DNA of 64,000 nt from Celeribacter sp. HF31 (GCF_011806455.1 NZ_JAATOT010000009.1:1-64000), one strand, 5' to 3'. Counted from the stretch's first letter, positions 7,947 through 17,533 are shown. Notes: generated by a model not told the origin, from the letters alone. Numbers and translations are program-made.

Positions 7947-8966
7947 TCACAGCACCCCCTGAAGACGTTCCGCAGTCTCCGGCACAAGGCTCAGGCTGGC
8001 ATCGAGCCGCGCGCGCCAGCGCGGACCTTGGCGCATCGCCTCTTCATAGGCCTCCGCGAGATCGTCTGGTCGGTCGTCGGCCAGAACTTTGATCAGGAAT
8101 TCGGCCTGCGCACGGTCCTTGCGGGCCTTGGCGTGATCCGGACCGCCACGGCGACGGTCCGCCACGATCAGCTTGTGCACCGCAAACCGCTCCGGGCGCG
8201 GGATTTGCACCAGCACGCCCGACCGGTACAGCGCAATCGCGGGGATCGGCGCGGCGATCAGATAATTCAGATAATTGAGCCCCAGAGCACTCACCCCGAG
8301 TGCCGGCAAGGGTTTGATGGTTTCATCCCCGAAGGCCGGCGTCAGAAATTCGACCAGCGCCTCGCCGCTCGATTGTTGCCAGCGCCAAACCTGTCGGGTC
8401 TCGATGCCTGGGACCGGATCGAATTTCAGCGCCTGCAAAATCTGGTCCGGGCTTTCCTCGACACGGTCATCAAGCGCCACGGACAGCCGTTCGAAACTGG
8501 CAAAATCGATATCGCCGGTCTGCGCCAACTCCTCACTGTCGAAGCGCACCCCAAGCTCGCCCTGATAGAGCCCGTAAGCAGCAGTGCCGATCAGCGTGCC
8601 GCCAAGCCGGAACACCCCTGCTTTCGCGAAGGCCAGCAACAACGCCCCCGTGTCACGGTCAGGCGCCATGAAGCCTTCGGCGCGCAGAACCCGCGCCAGA
8701 CGTGCCATGGATTTTCGCCGGGCCTCCCCCTCTGCCTTGAGCGTTGCGGCTTGTGCGATCCGCGCGCGAAGCTCCGGCGTTGCCTCGCCGAGATAACGGC
8801 TGCGGATTTCAGTACCGAGCCGGAACTTGTCGTAGAGATAGACCCGCTCGCCACGCCGACGCTCTTCGACGGAACCGATCACGAGAGATGCGGCCTCATC
8901 AAGATGAAGGCGCTTGAGATCCTGATAGGCCACCTGAGCGGCGCGGGAATGGGACTGGACGGGCAT
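7947..8966 (-). CDS. GSU2403-like nucleotidyltransferase-fold protein
   Basis: About 339 residues, similar in style to the GSU2403-type nucleotidyltransferase-fold proteins: a basic N-terminal helical part with RYLGEATPELRARIA, then a core with GGTLIGTAAYGLYQG and a TGDIDFASF acidic pair, resembling the metal-binding Asp pair of nucleotidyltransferases. Function is unknown; relatives include toxin-like transferases. I chose the ATG at 8966, preceded by AAAGG; an upstream ATG at 8999 falls inside a palindromic repeat that looks like an operator. No partner gene is adjacent on this strand, so an antitoxin role or pair cannot be shown. Confidence 0.7.
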   Translation of the reverse strand: MPVQSHSRAAQVAYQDLKRLHLDEAASLVIGSVEERRRGERVYLYDKFRLGTEIRSRYLGEATPELRARIAQAATLKAEGEARRKSMARLARVLRAEGFMAPDRDTGALLLAFAKAGVFRLGGTLIGTAAYGLYQGELGVRFDSEELAQTGDIDFASFERLSVALDDRVEESPDQILQALKFDPVPGIETRQVWRWQQSSGEALVEFLTPAFGDETIKPLPALGVSALGLNYLNYLIAAPIPAIALYRSGVLVQIPRPERFAVHKLIVADRRRGGPDHAKARKDRAQAEFLIKVLADDRPDDLAEAYEEAMRQGPRWRARLDASLSLVPETAERLQGVL

Positions 8967-8983
8967 GATTGGCCTTTGAATCG

Positions 8984-9048
8984 TGTGCAACAAACTCATT
9001 TATGATGCACACATCGACTATGTGCAACAAATTAAAAAACGATGCACA
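8984..9048. promoter_or_regulatory. Two tandem 28-bp palindromic repeats (TGTGCA-N16-TGCACA)
   Basis: Two copies, 8984-9011 and 9021-9048, each start TGTGCAACAAA and end GATGCACA, with TGTGCA and TGCACA as inverted ends. Starts are 37 bases apart. They stand directly upstream of the nucleotidyltransferase start and look like a double operator. The regulator that binds is not identified. Confidence 0.75.
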
Positions 9049-9097
9049 TATATTCTGAGCCCTGTTCCAAACGCGCCCCGATGCAAAAGGCCGCACG

Positions 9098-9700
9098 CTA
9101 TCCGCCGCTGCGCGACACCACATGATCGCTGCCGATGCCGCCCAGAGATTGGAAAAGCCCGCTGGAATTGCTCACACCGAATTTCTTCAAAAGTTTGGCC
9201 CGGTAAACCTCGACCGTGCGATGCGACAGGTCGAGCTGGTTGGCGATTTCCTTGCTGGTCAGCCCGTCCGACAGGTAGGAAATGATTTCCCGCTCGCGTC
9301 GGGTCAGGGGCACATAGGGTCGGGTCTCAGACAGATCGGCAAAGCTCCAGACAGCGCGCATCAAGGGCTCGTCCGGTGTAAAAGAATGCCCCCTCACCCG
9401 ACACCAGAACAGCTCCCCGGTCTTTTTGGCCATGATCCGTTCGTCCCAATAGGTGTTGGTTTCACGCAGCTGTTTGACACCCCGGTCGCGGATGTTCACG
9501 AACTCCTCACCGGAGGGGTAGAGCATGGAAAAGACCTGATTGCGCAGCTCATCGCGGCTATAGGCGAACATGTCGGCAAAGGCATCGTTGCAATCGCGGA
9601 TCACCCGATTCTCCGTGATGACGAGGCCGACCGGCGCGAACGCATAGGCCAGTTCGGCGAAGTCGCCGGTCTCATAGGCCCGATCTATACGTGTTTCCAC
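9098..9700 (-). CDS. PAS domain, LuxR-type DNA-binding regulator
   Basis: A 200-residue protein: PAS domain at about residues 15-125 and a LuxR/FixJ helix-turn-helix at about 130-190 (LTRREREIISYLSDGLTSKEIA, then HRTVEVYRAKLLKKFG). There is no response-regulator receiver and no autoinducer-binding domain, so it is not a quorum-sensing LuxR. It probably senses a ligand or redox state through the PAS fold. It is divergent from the ABC importer at 9801, with 100 bases between starts, so it is a candidate regulator of that operon. Confidence 0.85.
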   Translation of the reverse strand: METRIDRAYETGDFAELAYAFAPVGLVITENRVIRDCNDAFADMFAYSRDELRNQVFSMLYPSGEEFVNIRDRGVKQLRETNTYWDERIMAKKTGELFWCRVRGHSFTPDEPLMRAVWSFADLSETRPYVPLTRREREIISYLSDGLTSKEIANQLDLSHRTVEVYRAKLLKKFGVSNSSGLFQSLGGIGSDHVVSRSGG

Positions 9701-9800
9701 GATATTGCCTCCTCAAGGTTGCCATGTGATCATCTTTGCAAGGTAGGTCCATCGCGCGTGCGGATGCAACGCGGTGAGCCTGCCAAAATGGGAGGAAATC

Positions 9801-11015
9801 ATGAAGTTACTCAAGCGACTCGTCGCGACCGTCGGCATGGGCATGGCGCTGACCACGACCATGACCACGGCGGTTCACGCGCAGGAGGCGATCAAGATCG
9901 CCCTCATCCACGGGCTCAGCGGGTCCAGTTTCGAAGCTTTTTCAAAACAGGCACAGACCGGATTTGAGATGGGCCTCGAATATGGCACCGGCGGCACAAA
10001 CGAGATCAACGGCCGCCCGATCGAGCTGATCGTCAAGGACACCCAGTTCAAGCCGGATATCGCGCGTGCCGTACTGGCCGAAGCTTACGGCGATGACGAG
10101 GTGCTGCTGGCCGTCGGCGCAACCTCTTCGGGCGTGACCGTCGGGATGCTTCCGATTGCCGAAGAATACGAAAAGATCCTGATCGTCGAACCCGCGGTGG
10201 CCGACAGCCTCACCGGCCCGGACAGCAACCGCTACGTGTTCAAGACCTCGCGCAATTCTTCGATGGACATGCAGGCACAGGCGCTGGCGCTCAACCCCGA
10301 CGAAAACCTCTATGTCGCCACGCTGGCGGAAGATTACGCCTTTGGCCGTGACGGCATCACCGCCTTCAAATCCGCTCTGGGCGGGTCCGGCGCCACGGTC
10401 GTGTCCGAAGAATATGCGCCGCAGGGCACCACCGATTTCACCGCCTATGCCGAGCGGCTGTTCAACGCGCTCAAGGACAAGGAAGGCCGCAAGGTCATCC
10501 TGATCTACTTCGCAGGGGGTGGTGACGCGCCCGGCAAGATTCAGGCGATGGACCCCTCACGCTATGGCATCGAGATTTCCATGGGCGGTCATATTTTGCC
10601 GGTGCTGCCGACCTACAAACGCTTCCCGGGCATGGAAGGGGCTGTGTATTACTATTACGAAGCCTTCGACAACGACATCAACGCGTGGTTGGTCGACGAA
10701 CATATGAAGCGTTTCGACAGCCCGCCGGACTTCTTCACCGCAGGCGGCATGTCCGCAGCTCTCGCCGTGGTCAAGGCCCTCAAAGACGCCCCCGATTACG
10801 AGACCGACACGCTGATCGCGACCATGGAAGGCATGTCGTGGGACACGCCGAAAGGTGAGATGACCTTCCGCCCCGAGGATCATCAGGCGCTTCAGGACAT
10901 GTTGCATTTCAAGATCAAGGTCGACGATGCGGTCGACTGGGCGATCCCCGAGAAAGTGCGGATCATTCCGGCCGATGAAATGGACATCCCGATCGGCCGC
11001 AACAATCAGGACTAA
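9801..11015 (+). CDS. Branched-chain-type ABC importer, periplasmic binding protein
   Basis: A 404-residue type-I periplasmic binding protein (LivJ/urea/aromatic acid family) with signal peptide (MTTAVHAQ) and the two-lobe pattern beginning IKIALIHGLSGSS. The ATG at 9801 follows GGGAGGA; earlier in-frame codons lack a site. It delivers an unknown small organic substrate to the permeases encoded downstream. Downstream genes (hydrolase, flavin monooxygenase, alcohol dehydrogenase) suggest an alcohol, ketone or ester-like substrate rather than an amino acid, but that is inference. Confidence 0.88.
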   Translation: MKLLKRLVATVGMGMALTTTMTTAVHAQEAIKIALIHGLSGSSFEAFSKQAQTGFEMGLEYGTGGTNEINGRPIELIVKDTQFKPDIARAVLAEAYGDDEVLLAVGATSSGVTVGMLPIAEEYEKILIVEPAVADSLTGPDSNRYVFKTSRNSSMDMQAQALALNPDENLYVATLAEDYAFGRDGITAFKSALGGSGATVVSEEYAPQGTTDFTAYAERLFNALKDKEGRKVILIYFAGGGDAPGKIQAMDPSRYGIEISMGGHILPVLPTYKRFPGMEGAVYYYYEAFDNDINAWLVDEHMKRFDSPPDFFTAGGMSAALAVVKALKDAPDYETDTLIATMEGMSWDTPKGEMTFRPEDHQALQDMLHFKIKVDDAVDWAIPEKVRIIPADEMDIPIGRNNQD

Positions 11016-11034
11016 GCCCCCGCCGCCATGATCC

Positions 11035-11061
11035 TGCCCTCTCCCGAACGGGGAGAGGGCA
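11035..11061 (+). repeat. Intercistronic hairpin after the binding-protein gene
   Basis: A perfect 11-bp stem (TGCCCTCTCCC with its complement) and 5-base loop lies 20 bases after the binding-protein stop and has no T tract. Such structures after periplasmic binding-protein genes usually stabilise the upstream mRNA so that the binding protein outnumbers the membrane parts. Confidence 0.65.
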
Positions 11062-11177
11062 CAGCGGGCGGGCGTGACACGCCTGGCCCGGTCTGACAGA
11101 CCTCGTTTTGGCGGCCTGCCTTTCGGCCTCTGCCTGGTCACGTGACCGCCCTCACCTTTCCTAATCACACCGGATAT

Positions 11178-11963
11178 ATGCCGATGACTTCCCCTTCCCT
11201 TGTGACCGAGGACCTGACAATCCGCTTCGGCGGCCATGTCGCGGTCAATAGCGTCTCCTGCGCCTTTCACCCCGGTGAGCTCACCGTGATCGTCGGGCCC
11301 AATGGCGCGGGCAAGACCACGTTTTTCAATCTGATTTCCGGCCAGCTCACAGCGACCTCAGGCCGCGTGCTCAAGGATGGTACGGAGATCACCGGGCTCT
11401 CGCCCTCGGCCCGTGCGCATCACGGCGTGGGCCGCGCGTTTCAGCTCACCAACCTGTTTCCACAGCTCACCGTGCTTGAAAACATCCGGCTCGCCGTTCA
11501 GGCGCGCTCCGGGCATGGCTGGCGCATGTTCCGCCCGGTGTCCGGGTTTCGCGAGTTGACGCGCAAGGCCGAACATTACCTTGAGGCGACCCGGCTCTCG
11601 ACCGTCGCCCATCAAGCCGCCGCCACCCTGCCGCATGGCGACCAACGCAAGCTCGAAGTGGCGCTGCTGATGGCGATGGAACCCGATGTCTACATGTTCG
11701 ACGAACCGACCGCCGGGATGAGCCTCGACCACGCGCCCGATGTTCTTGATCTGATCGCCCAGATCAAGGCCGACACATCCAAAACCGTGCTGCTGGTCGA
11801 ACATAAGATGGAGGTGGTCCGCGCGCTGGCCGACCGCATCATCGTGCTGCACAACGGTGAACTTTTGGCCGATGGCGACCCGACCGAAATCATGTCCAGC
11901 CGCATCGTGCGCGACGTCTATCTCGGCACGGCCCAAGGGACGGGCGGGGAGGACGCAGCATGA
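11178..11963 (+). CDS. Branched-chain-type ABC importer, ATPase (LivG-like)
   Basis: About 261 residues. Walker A GPNGAGKTTFFN, LPHGDQRKLEVAL in the position of the ABC signature, and Walker B VYMFDEPTAG are visible. The ARAHHGVGRAFQLTNLF segment is typical of LivG ATPases. No start has a good ribosome site: GTG at 11142, ATG at 11178 and ATG at 11184 are all in frame; I use 11178. The stop overlaps the next ATPase by four bases. Confidence 0.88.
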   Translation: MPMTSPSLVTEDLTIRFGGHVAVNSVSCAFHPGELTVIVGPNGAGKTTFFNLISGQLTATSGRVLKDGTEITGLSPSARAHHGVGRAFQLTNLFPQLTVLENIRLAVQARSGHGWRMFRPVSGFRELTRKAEHYLEATRLSTVAHQAAATLPHGDQRKLEVALLMAMEPDVYMFDEPTAGMSLDHAPDVLDLIAQIKADTSKTVLLVEHKMEVVRALADRIIVLHNGELLADGDPTEIMSSRIVRDVYLGTAQGTGGEDAA

Positions 11964-12664
11964 GCCTTTTGTCGATCCGCAACATGAAAACCGACATCGG
12001 GCAATACGCCGTACTGCACGATATCAGCTTTGAGGTTCCCGAGGGCGGCGTCTTTGTCCTTCTGGGGCGCAACGGCGCGGGCAAGACCACCACGCTGCGC
12101 TCGATCATGGGGCTTTGGACCCCCTCACCCGGTTCGGTGCAGTTTCGCGGCGAGGACATCTCGGCGCTGCACACGGCCGAGATCGCCCGCAAAGGCATCG
12201 CCTATGTCCCCGAGAACATGGGCATTTTCGGCACGCTGACCGTGGATGAAAACCTGATCCTTGCGACCTCGAACGGCCGGTTCGATCCCGCACGGCTTGC
12301 ACGCATCCACGCGCTTTTCCCCGCCCTCGAACGGTTCCGCGACAAACAGGCCTGGAGCCTGTCCGGCGGCCAGAAACAGATGCTCTCGGTCGCCCGCGCG
12401 ATCATCGAACCGCGCGCGCTCATTTTGATCGACGAGCCGACCAAGGGGCTTGCCCCCGCCATTGTCGATGCCATGGCCGAGGCCTTTCGAGAGATCGCCC
12501 AGACCACCACGATCCTCTTGGTGGAACAGAATTTCGCCTTTGCCAAATCCCTAGGCCGCGACATGGCAGTGATCGACGACGGACGTGTCGCGCACACCGG
12601 CACCATGGCCGATTTCGTCGCCGATACCACGCTTCAACACCGGCTTTTGAGCCTGTCGCTGTGA
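11960..12664 (+). CDS. Branched-chain-type ABC importer, ATPase (LivF-like)
   Basis: A 234-residue ATPase with Walker A LGRNGAGKTTTLRS, signature LSGGQKQMLSVARA and Walker B LILIDEPTKGLAP, plus the GIAYVPENMGIF segment characteristic of LivF. It overlaps the LivG-like gene by four bases and forms the expected ATPase heterodimer of this importer class. Confidence 0.9.
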   Translation: MSLLSIRNMKTDIGQYAVLHDISFEVPEGGVFVLLGRNGAGKTTTLRSIMGLWTPSPGSVQFRGEDISALHTAEIARKGIAYVPENMGIFGTLTVDENLILATSNGRFDPARLARIHALFPALERFRDKQAWSLSGGQKQMLSVARAIIEPRALILIDEPTKGLAPAIVDAMAEAFREIAQTTTILLVEQNFAFAKSLGRDMAVIDDGRVAHTGTMADFVADTTLQHRLLSLSL

Positions 12665-12690
12665 AAAGAGAAAGATGTGAGGAGAGAAAG

Positions 12691-13695
12691 ATGACTGCAC
12701 GCACCGCAACTCTGAGCACCTATTGGGACCGGGCTGGCGGGGTGAACCTGTTGCCGGTCGCCGTCGCCCTGATCGCCTTTCTCCTGATCGGCGCGCCGTC
12801 GTCCTGGATCACCCTGACCGTGGCCGGGCTGGCCATGGGCATGATGCTGTTCCTCATGGCCTCCGGGCTCAGCCTCGTGTTCGGTCTGATGGATGTTCTG
12901 AACTTCGGCCATTCCGCCTTTGTCAGCTTCGGCGCCTTTATCTCCGCCGCCGTTCTGGCGGGATTGGGCGGCTGGTTGGCCGCCGACAGCTGGGTCCTGA
13001 ACGCCTCTGCCCTGGCGGCGGCCTATCTCGCCGCGATCTGTTTCGGCCTGATCGCAGGCTGGTTTTTCGAGACGGTGATCATCAAACCGGTCTACCGCGA
13101 CCACCTGCGTCAGATCCTGATCACCATCGGCGCGATGATCGTCGCCGAACAGACCATTCTCGCCTTTTGGGGCGGCACACCCTTTTCCGTGGCGCGACCG
13201 CATTTTCTGGAAGGCTCCTGGATCATCGGCGATGTCTCCATCGAAATTTACCGCGCCTTCGCCTTTGCTCTGGGTGCCGGGGTCTTCGTCCTGCTCTACG
13301 TCGGTCTCAACCGGACCCGTATCGGATTGCTGATCCGCGCCGGGGTGGAAGACCGCGAAATGGTCGAGGCCTTGGGCTTTCGTGTCGACCGGCTGTTCAT
13401 CGGTGTCTTCATGCTGGGTTCTGCGCTCGCGGCACTCGGCGGTGCGATGTGGGCCGGGTATGAAACTCTGATCACCCCGCATATGGGGGCCGATCTGATG
13501 ATCGTCGTGTTCATCGTGGTCATCATCGGCGGCCTTGGCTCAATCGAGGGCACGCTTTTGGGCGCGCTCCTCGTCGGGCTGATGTCGAATTACGTTGGCT
13601 TTCTCGCGCCGAAACTGGCGCTGGCCTCGAACATGATCCTGATGGTGGCAATTCTTTTGTGGCGCCCGAACGGCTTGCGCCCGGCGGTCAAGTGA
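12691..13695 (+). CDS. Branched-chain-type ABC importer, permease (LivH-like)
   Basis: A 334-residue integral membrane protein with about eight helices. The ASGLSLVFGLMDVLNFGHS segment near residue 60 is the LivH hallmark, and the late GGLGSIEGTLLGALLVG loop is the ATPase-contacting region. The ATG at 12691 follows GGAGAG; an upstream GTG at 12661 lacks support. Confidence 0.9.
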   Translation: MTARTATLSTYWDRAGGVNLLPVAVALIAFLLIGAPSSWITLTVAGLAMGMMLFLMASGLSLVFGLMDVLNFGHSAFVSFGAFISAAVLAGLGGWLAADSWVLNASALAAAYLAAICFGLIAGWFFETVIIKPVYRDHLRQILITIGAMIVAEQTILAFWGGTPFSVARPHFLEGSWIIGDVSIEIYRAFAFALGAGVFVLLYVGLNRTRIGLLIRAGVEDREMVEALGFRVDRLFIGVFMLGSALAALGGAMWAGYETLITPHMGADLMIVVFIVVIIGGLGSIEGTLLGALLVGLMSNYVGFLAPKLALASNMILMVAILLWRPNGLRPAVK

Positions 13696-13705
13696 GGAGC
13701 ATGCG

Positions 13706-14788
13706 ATGATCACGTCAGACACCCGACACACCACCGGCACCCTCGTCATCAAGAGCGTGGTCGCCCTGATCGCGGCACTCCTGCTTTTCGCGCCCTTCCT
13801 GTTTCAGGATGTCCGCTCGCTCGAAGTGGCGGCGCGGATCTGCATCTTTATCGTCCTGGTGGCCAGTTTCGATCTGTTGATCGGCTATACCGGGATCGTC
13901 AGCTTTGCCCATACGATGTTCTTCGGCTTCGGCGCCTATGGCGCGGCGATCCTGCTCAAACAGATGGGGCCGGGCTGGACCCCCGTGCTCCTCGGCGCGC
14001 TGGCCGGGGTTGCGGTCTCGCTGGTCTTTGCCGTGGCCATCGGATTGCTGTCGCTGCGGGTGAAGGCAATCTTTTTCGCGATGATCACCTTGGCGGCGGC
14101 CTCCGTCGTTTTGGTGCTCGCCTCGCAATTGTCGCAGATCACCGGCGGCGAAGACGGGATCATCTACAAATCTCCCGATCTGTTCAAAACCGCGACCAAG
14201 CTTTTGACCGATGCCGACGGGAAAGTCGTCCGGCTCTGGGACGTCAAACTGAACGGCAAGCTCGCGGCCTATTATTTCGTCTTCATCACCTCGCTGATCC
14301 TTTTTCTCGCCATGCTGCGCTTTGTCGGGTCGCCCTTTGGCACCGTGCTGAAAGCCATCCGTGAAAACGAGGCGCGCGCCGAGGCCATCGGGTATCGCGT
14401 CGTCGCCTATCGCACCGCCGTCTTTTGCCTTTCGGCCACCATCGCCTCGCTGGCGGGGACGGTCTATGCGGTCTGGCTCAAATACACCGGCCCCGACACC
14501 GCACTTTCCTTTTCCATCATGATCGACATCCTGTTGATGGTGGTGATCGGCGGCATGGGCACCATGTGGGGGGCCGTGATCGGGGCGGTGCTTTTGATCC
14601 TCGCGCAATATTACCTGCGCGATCTCATGGGCGCGGCCTCTGAGGCGCTGACAGGCGTGCCCCTCCTGCCAGAGCTTCTGGCCCCAGATCGTTGGCTGTT
14701 CTGGTTGGGGATCATCTTTATTCTGCTGGTCTATTTCTTTCCCAGAGGGATCGCGGGCACGATGATGACAGGGAGGAAAGGCGCATGA
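13706..14788 (+). CDS. Branched-chain-type ABC importer, permease (LivM-like)
   Basis: A 360-residue membrane protein with about ten helices; the SFDLLIGYTGIVSFAHTMFFGFGAYG block and the later VIGGMGTMWGAVIGA loop identify LivM. It completes a G-F-H-M order behind its binding protein. Start follows GAGGAG; the stop overlaps the hydrolase start by four bases, so the hydrolase is translated with the importer. Confidence 0.9.
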   Translation: MITSDTRHTTGTLVIKSVVALIAALLLFAPFLFQDVRSLEVAARICIFIVLVASFDLLIGYTGIVSFAHTMFFGFGAYGAAILLKQMGPGWTPVLLGALAGVAVSLVFAVAIGLLSLRVKAIFFAMITLAAASVVLVLASQLSQITGGEDGIIYKSPDLFKTATKLLTDADGKVVRLWDVKLNGKLAAYYFVFITSLILFLAMLRFVGSPFGTVLKAIRENEARAEAIGYRVVAYRTAVFCLSATIASLAGTVYAVWLKYTGPDTALSFSIMIDILLMVVIGGMGTMWGAVIGAVLLILAQYYLRDLMGAASEALTGVPLLPELLAPDRWLFWLGIIFILLVYFFPRGIAGTMMTGRKGA

Positions 14789-15630
14789 TCTCGCCACGTT
14801 TCTCTCTCGTCCCGGTCATGGATCACGAAATTCATGTGACCGAATGGGGCGATCCCTCCGGGCGGCCGCTGGTGATGTGGCACGGGCTGGCGCGCACGGG
14901 GCGGGATTTCGACGAGCTTGCCGCCGCGCTCTCGGACGACTATTTCGTGATCTGCCCGGACACCATCGGGCGCGGGCTGTCGAGTTGGTCCTCGAACCCC
15001 GAGGCGGAATATTCGGTCGAATATTATGCCGGCATCGCGATGGATCTGATGGATCACTATGGCTTCGCCCAGGCGGATTGGTTCGGCACCTCGCTTGGCG
15101 GATTGATCGGGATGCGGCTGGCCTCCGGGCGTCAGGCCGACCGCCTAAGCGCGCTCGTCATCAACGACATCGGTCCGGAAATGCCCGATGAGGCCATCGA
15201 CCGCATCACCACCTATGTCAGCGACCCGCCGGTCTTTGCCAAAGTGTCTGAGGCCGAGACCTGGCTGCGCGCGGTCTATCGTCCCTTTGGCCCGGCCCCC
15301 GACGCCTATTGGCGGCGCATGGCGCGAACTTCGCTCAGACGGCGTGATGACGGCACGCTGAGCCTGCATTACGACCCAAAGATCACCGCTCAGTTCACCG
15401 CCTCGCGACATGAGCTGACCTCATGGGACCGCTATATGCGCATCGAAACACCCTGCCATGTCATTCGGGGCAAAAGCTCGGATATCCTGCCGGTCGAAGT
15501 CTTTGAGCTGATGCGTCAACGTGGGCCACGGCCCGGTGTGACCGAATTTGACTGCGGCCATGCGCCCTGCCTCGCCCACCCCGAAGACGCAGAACGCGTG
15601 CGAGACATCCTGAGATCCCTGAGCGGATGA
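14785..15630 (+). CDS. Alpha/beta hydrolase
   Basis: A 281-residue alpha/beta hydrolase. Nucleophile elbow GTSLGGLIG (Ser about residue 111), oxyanion region WHGLARTG (HGxxRT), and a C-terminal DCGHAP histidine are visible. It overlaps the LivM-like gene by four bases (ATGA). Members cleave esters, lactones or C-C bonds. With a flavin monooxygenase and an alcohol dehydrogenase just downstream, ester or lactone hydrolysis after oxygenation is attractive, but the substrate is unknown. Confidence 0.85.
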   Translation: MISPRFSLVPVMDHEIHVTEWGDPSGRPLVMWHGLARTGRDFDELAAALSDDYFVICPDTIGRGLSSWSSNPEAEYSVEYYAGIAMDLMDHYGFAQADWFGTSLGGLIGMRLASGRQADRLSALVINDIGPEMPDEAIDRITTYVSDPPVFAKVSEAETWLRAVYRPFGPAPDAYWRRMARTSLRRRDDGTLSLHYDPKITAQFTASRHELTSWDRYMRIETPCHVIRGKSSDILPVEVFELMRQRGPRPGVTEFDCGHAPCLAHPEDAERVRDILRSLSG

Positions 15631-15785
15631 GCCGCAGCCCCGCAACCGGTTGGCCCCCTGAGAGCAAGCCCCCGATCTCTCGGCAATCGCCCGCCGCGGC
15701 GGTCTTCGACCTTTTTCCAATCTAGGCTTGTCCCAATCCTGTGCTACATTTCCAGCGGGAGGCGACGCGCCATGAAGCAAGTGCC

Positions 15786-17531
15786 ATGAAAAACACACGG
15801 CATGTCGAAGAAATCGAACGGGTGCTCGACGGCAGCCAGACCGGGCGGGACAATTTTGTCTCGGCCTCCTGGCGGCGCTGTGTCGAGCTTTACGGCATGG
15901 ATCCGATGCGTTCGGATCCGGCCTATATCGTGACCGATGCGGAATTGCGCGACCACCGCAAACAGGCCGAATGGCTGATCGCGACCGCGCGCACGGGACT
16001 GCAATCCCTGTTCCGGCAGGTGGCCGGGCAAAATTACGTTCTGTTGCTGACCGATGCCAAGGGCGTCTGCGTCGACTTTTTTGGCGACGATCTCTTTACC
16101 GAGGATCTGCGCAGTGCGGGCCTTTATCTCGGATCGAACTGGTCCGAGAATCTGGCCGGAACCTGCGGTGTCGGCGCCTGTATCGTCACGCAAGAGCCGG
16201 TGACCGTGCATCAGGACGACCATTTCGGCAACGCCCATGTGGCCCTGTCTTGTACCGCGGCGCCGATCTTCGACAGCCTCGGGCAATTGGCCGCTGTGCT
16301 CGATATTTCGCTTCTGCGCTCCCCCACCCCCAAAAGCAGCCAGAACTTGGCGATGAGCCTCGTCACCTCCGCCGCGCGCCGCGTCGAGATGGCCAATCTG
16401 ATGGCCGAAAGCCCGCGCGACTGGGTGCTGCGCCTGTCGTCCAGCCCGGAATTCCTAGATGTGGACCCCGAGGCCGCCGTGCGGTTGGACGGCTCGGGGC
16501 GGGTGCTGGGCTACACCCGTGCGGCGCGACGGTTGTTCCCGGAAACGGGGCAAATTCTCGGGCGCCGGATCGACGAGGTCCTGAGTGTGAGCGTCGATGA
16601 TCTGCCCGACCTGATGCGCGACCGTCCCACCGAAGAACGGGTGATCGAGATGCGCGACGGTGGAGCCCTCTTTGGCCATGCCATTGCGCCGAAGGCCCCG
16701 CGACAAGCGCATCCGGGAATGCGGCGCGGCGGAGCTTTGGCCGGTCTGACCGGCGGCGACCCGGACATGGCCCGGCTTTTGGGTCAGGCGGAACGGTTGG
16801 CCCCCGGCACCGTGCCACTTTTGATCACCGGAGAGACCGGCACTGGCAAGACCAAACTCGCCCGTGCGATCCACATGATGAGCAAAGCGCAGGGCTTCAT
16901 CAGCCTCGAATGTGCGACACTGCGCCCGGAGGACATCACTGATCTGTGCCTGGACACGGTGAGCCTGACGACGCTTCTTTTGCGCCGGGTCGAGGAGTTG
17001 AGCGACGAGACGGCCATCGCCCTGAGCGGTTTGCTCGACCGCCGCCCTGATCTTCGGACGCTTTCCACAAGCTGCCTCGACCCGGCCCGCATTCATTTGC
17101 CCCGCACACTGTTCCACCGGTTGGCGGGCTACGTTCTCAGCGTGCCGCCGCTCAGGATGCGGCGCGATCTCGACTGGCTGATGTCGCGCCATCTGCGGCG
17201 CCATACCGCCGACGCGGTGCGCCTGTCGCCCTCGGCGCGCGCCGAGTTGATGGGACGGACCTGGCCCGGCAACATCCGCGAGATGGAACAAGTGCTCGAT
17301 ACCGCCGCCGCGCTGTGCGTCGGCTCGGTGATCGACCTTCCCGATCTGCCCAGCCCGATCGGACACGGCCCAGAGGCCGCCACCCCCGCCGCGACCGATC
17401 CTTGGGCCGCCCTCGAACAGGTTCTCATCGCCTGCGACTGGAACATGGCCCGTGCCGCGCGGCGGTTCGGGGTCAACCGCTCGACCATCCTGCGACGGAT
17501 GCGGGCCGCCGGGTTGCGCCCGCCCGAGTGA
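15786..17531 (+). CDS. AcoR-like GAF/AAA/Fis activator lacking the GAFTGA loop
   Basis: About 581 residues. An N-terminal GAF-type sensor contains GTCGVGACIVTQEPV and HFGNAHVALSCTAAPIF as in AcoR/AcxR activators; then a PAS-like linker, an AAA+ domain with Walker A GETGTGKT at about residues 349-356, and a C-terminal Fis-type HTH (MARAARRFGVNRSTILRRM). The AAA domain is shortened: there is no GAFTGA loop and no normal Walker B (LFLDE) after Walker A, yet the WPGNIREMEQVL part is kept. It probably acts with sigma70 rather than sigma54. It lies between the importer operon and the monooxygenase and likely controls the latter. Confidence 0.85.
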   Translation: MKNTRHVEEIERVLDGSQTGRDNFVSASWRRCVELYGMDPMRSDPAYIVTDAELRDHRKQAEWLIATARTGLQSLFRQVAGQNYVLLLTDAKGVCVDFFGDDLFTEDLRSAGLYLGSNWSENLAGTCGVGACIVTQEPVTVHQDDHFGNAHVALSCTAAPIFDSLGQLAAVLDISLLRSPTPKSSQNLAMSLVTSAARRVEMANLMAESPRDWVLRLSSSPEFLDVDPEAAVRLDGSGRVLGYTRAARRLFPETGQILGRRIDEVLSVSVDDLPDLMRDRPTEERVIEMRDGGALFGHAIAPKAPRQAHPGMRRGGALAGLTGGDPDMARLLGQAERLAPGTVPLLITGETGTGKTKLARAIHMMSKAQGFISLECATLRPEDITDLCLDTVSLTTLLLRRVEELSDETAIALSGLLDRRPDLRTLSTSCLDPARIHLPRTLFHRLAGYVLSVPPLRMRRDLDWLMSRHLRRHTADAVRLSPSARAELMGRTWPGNIREMEQVLDTAAALCVGSVIDLPDLPSPIGHGPEAATPAATDPWAALEQVLIACDWNMARAARRFGVNRSTILRRMRAAGLRPPE

Positions 17532-17533
17532 GC

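Noticed and set aside
9098-9700. Quorum-sensing LuxR receptor
   Set aside because: The N-terminal domain is PAS-like and there is no autoinducer-binding domain or luxI neighbour.
13715-14797. 360-residue minus-strand frame opposite the LivM-like permease
   Set aside because: Composition of Asp/Gly/Gln/Arg repeats typical of an antisense shadow of a membrane protein.
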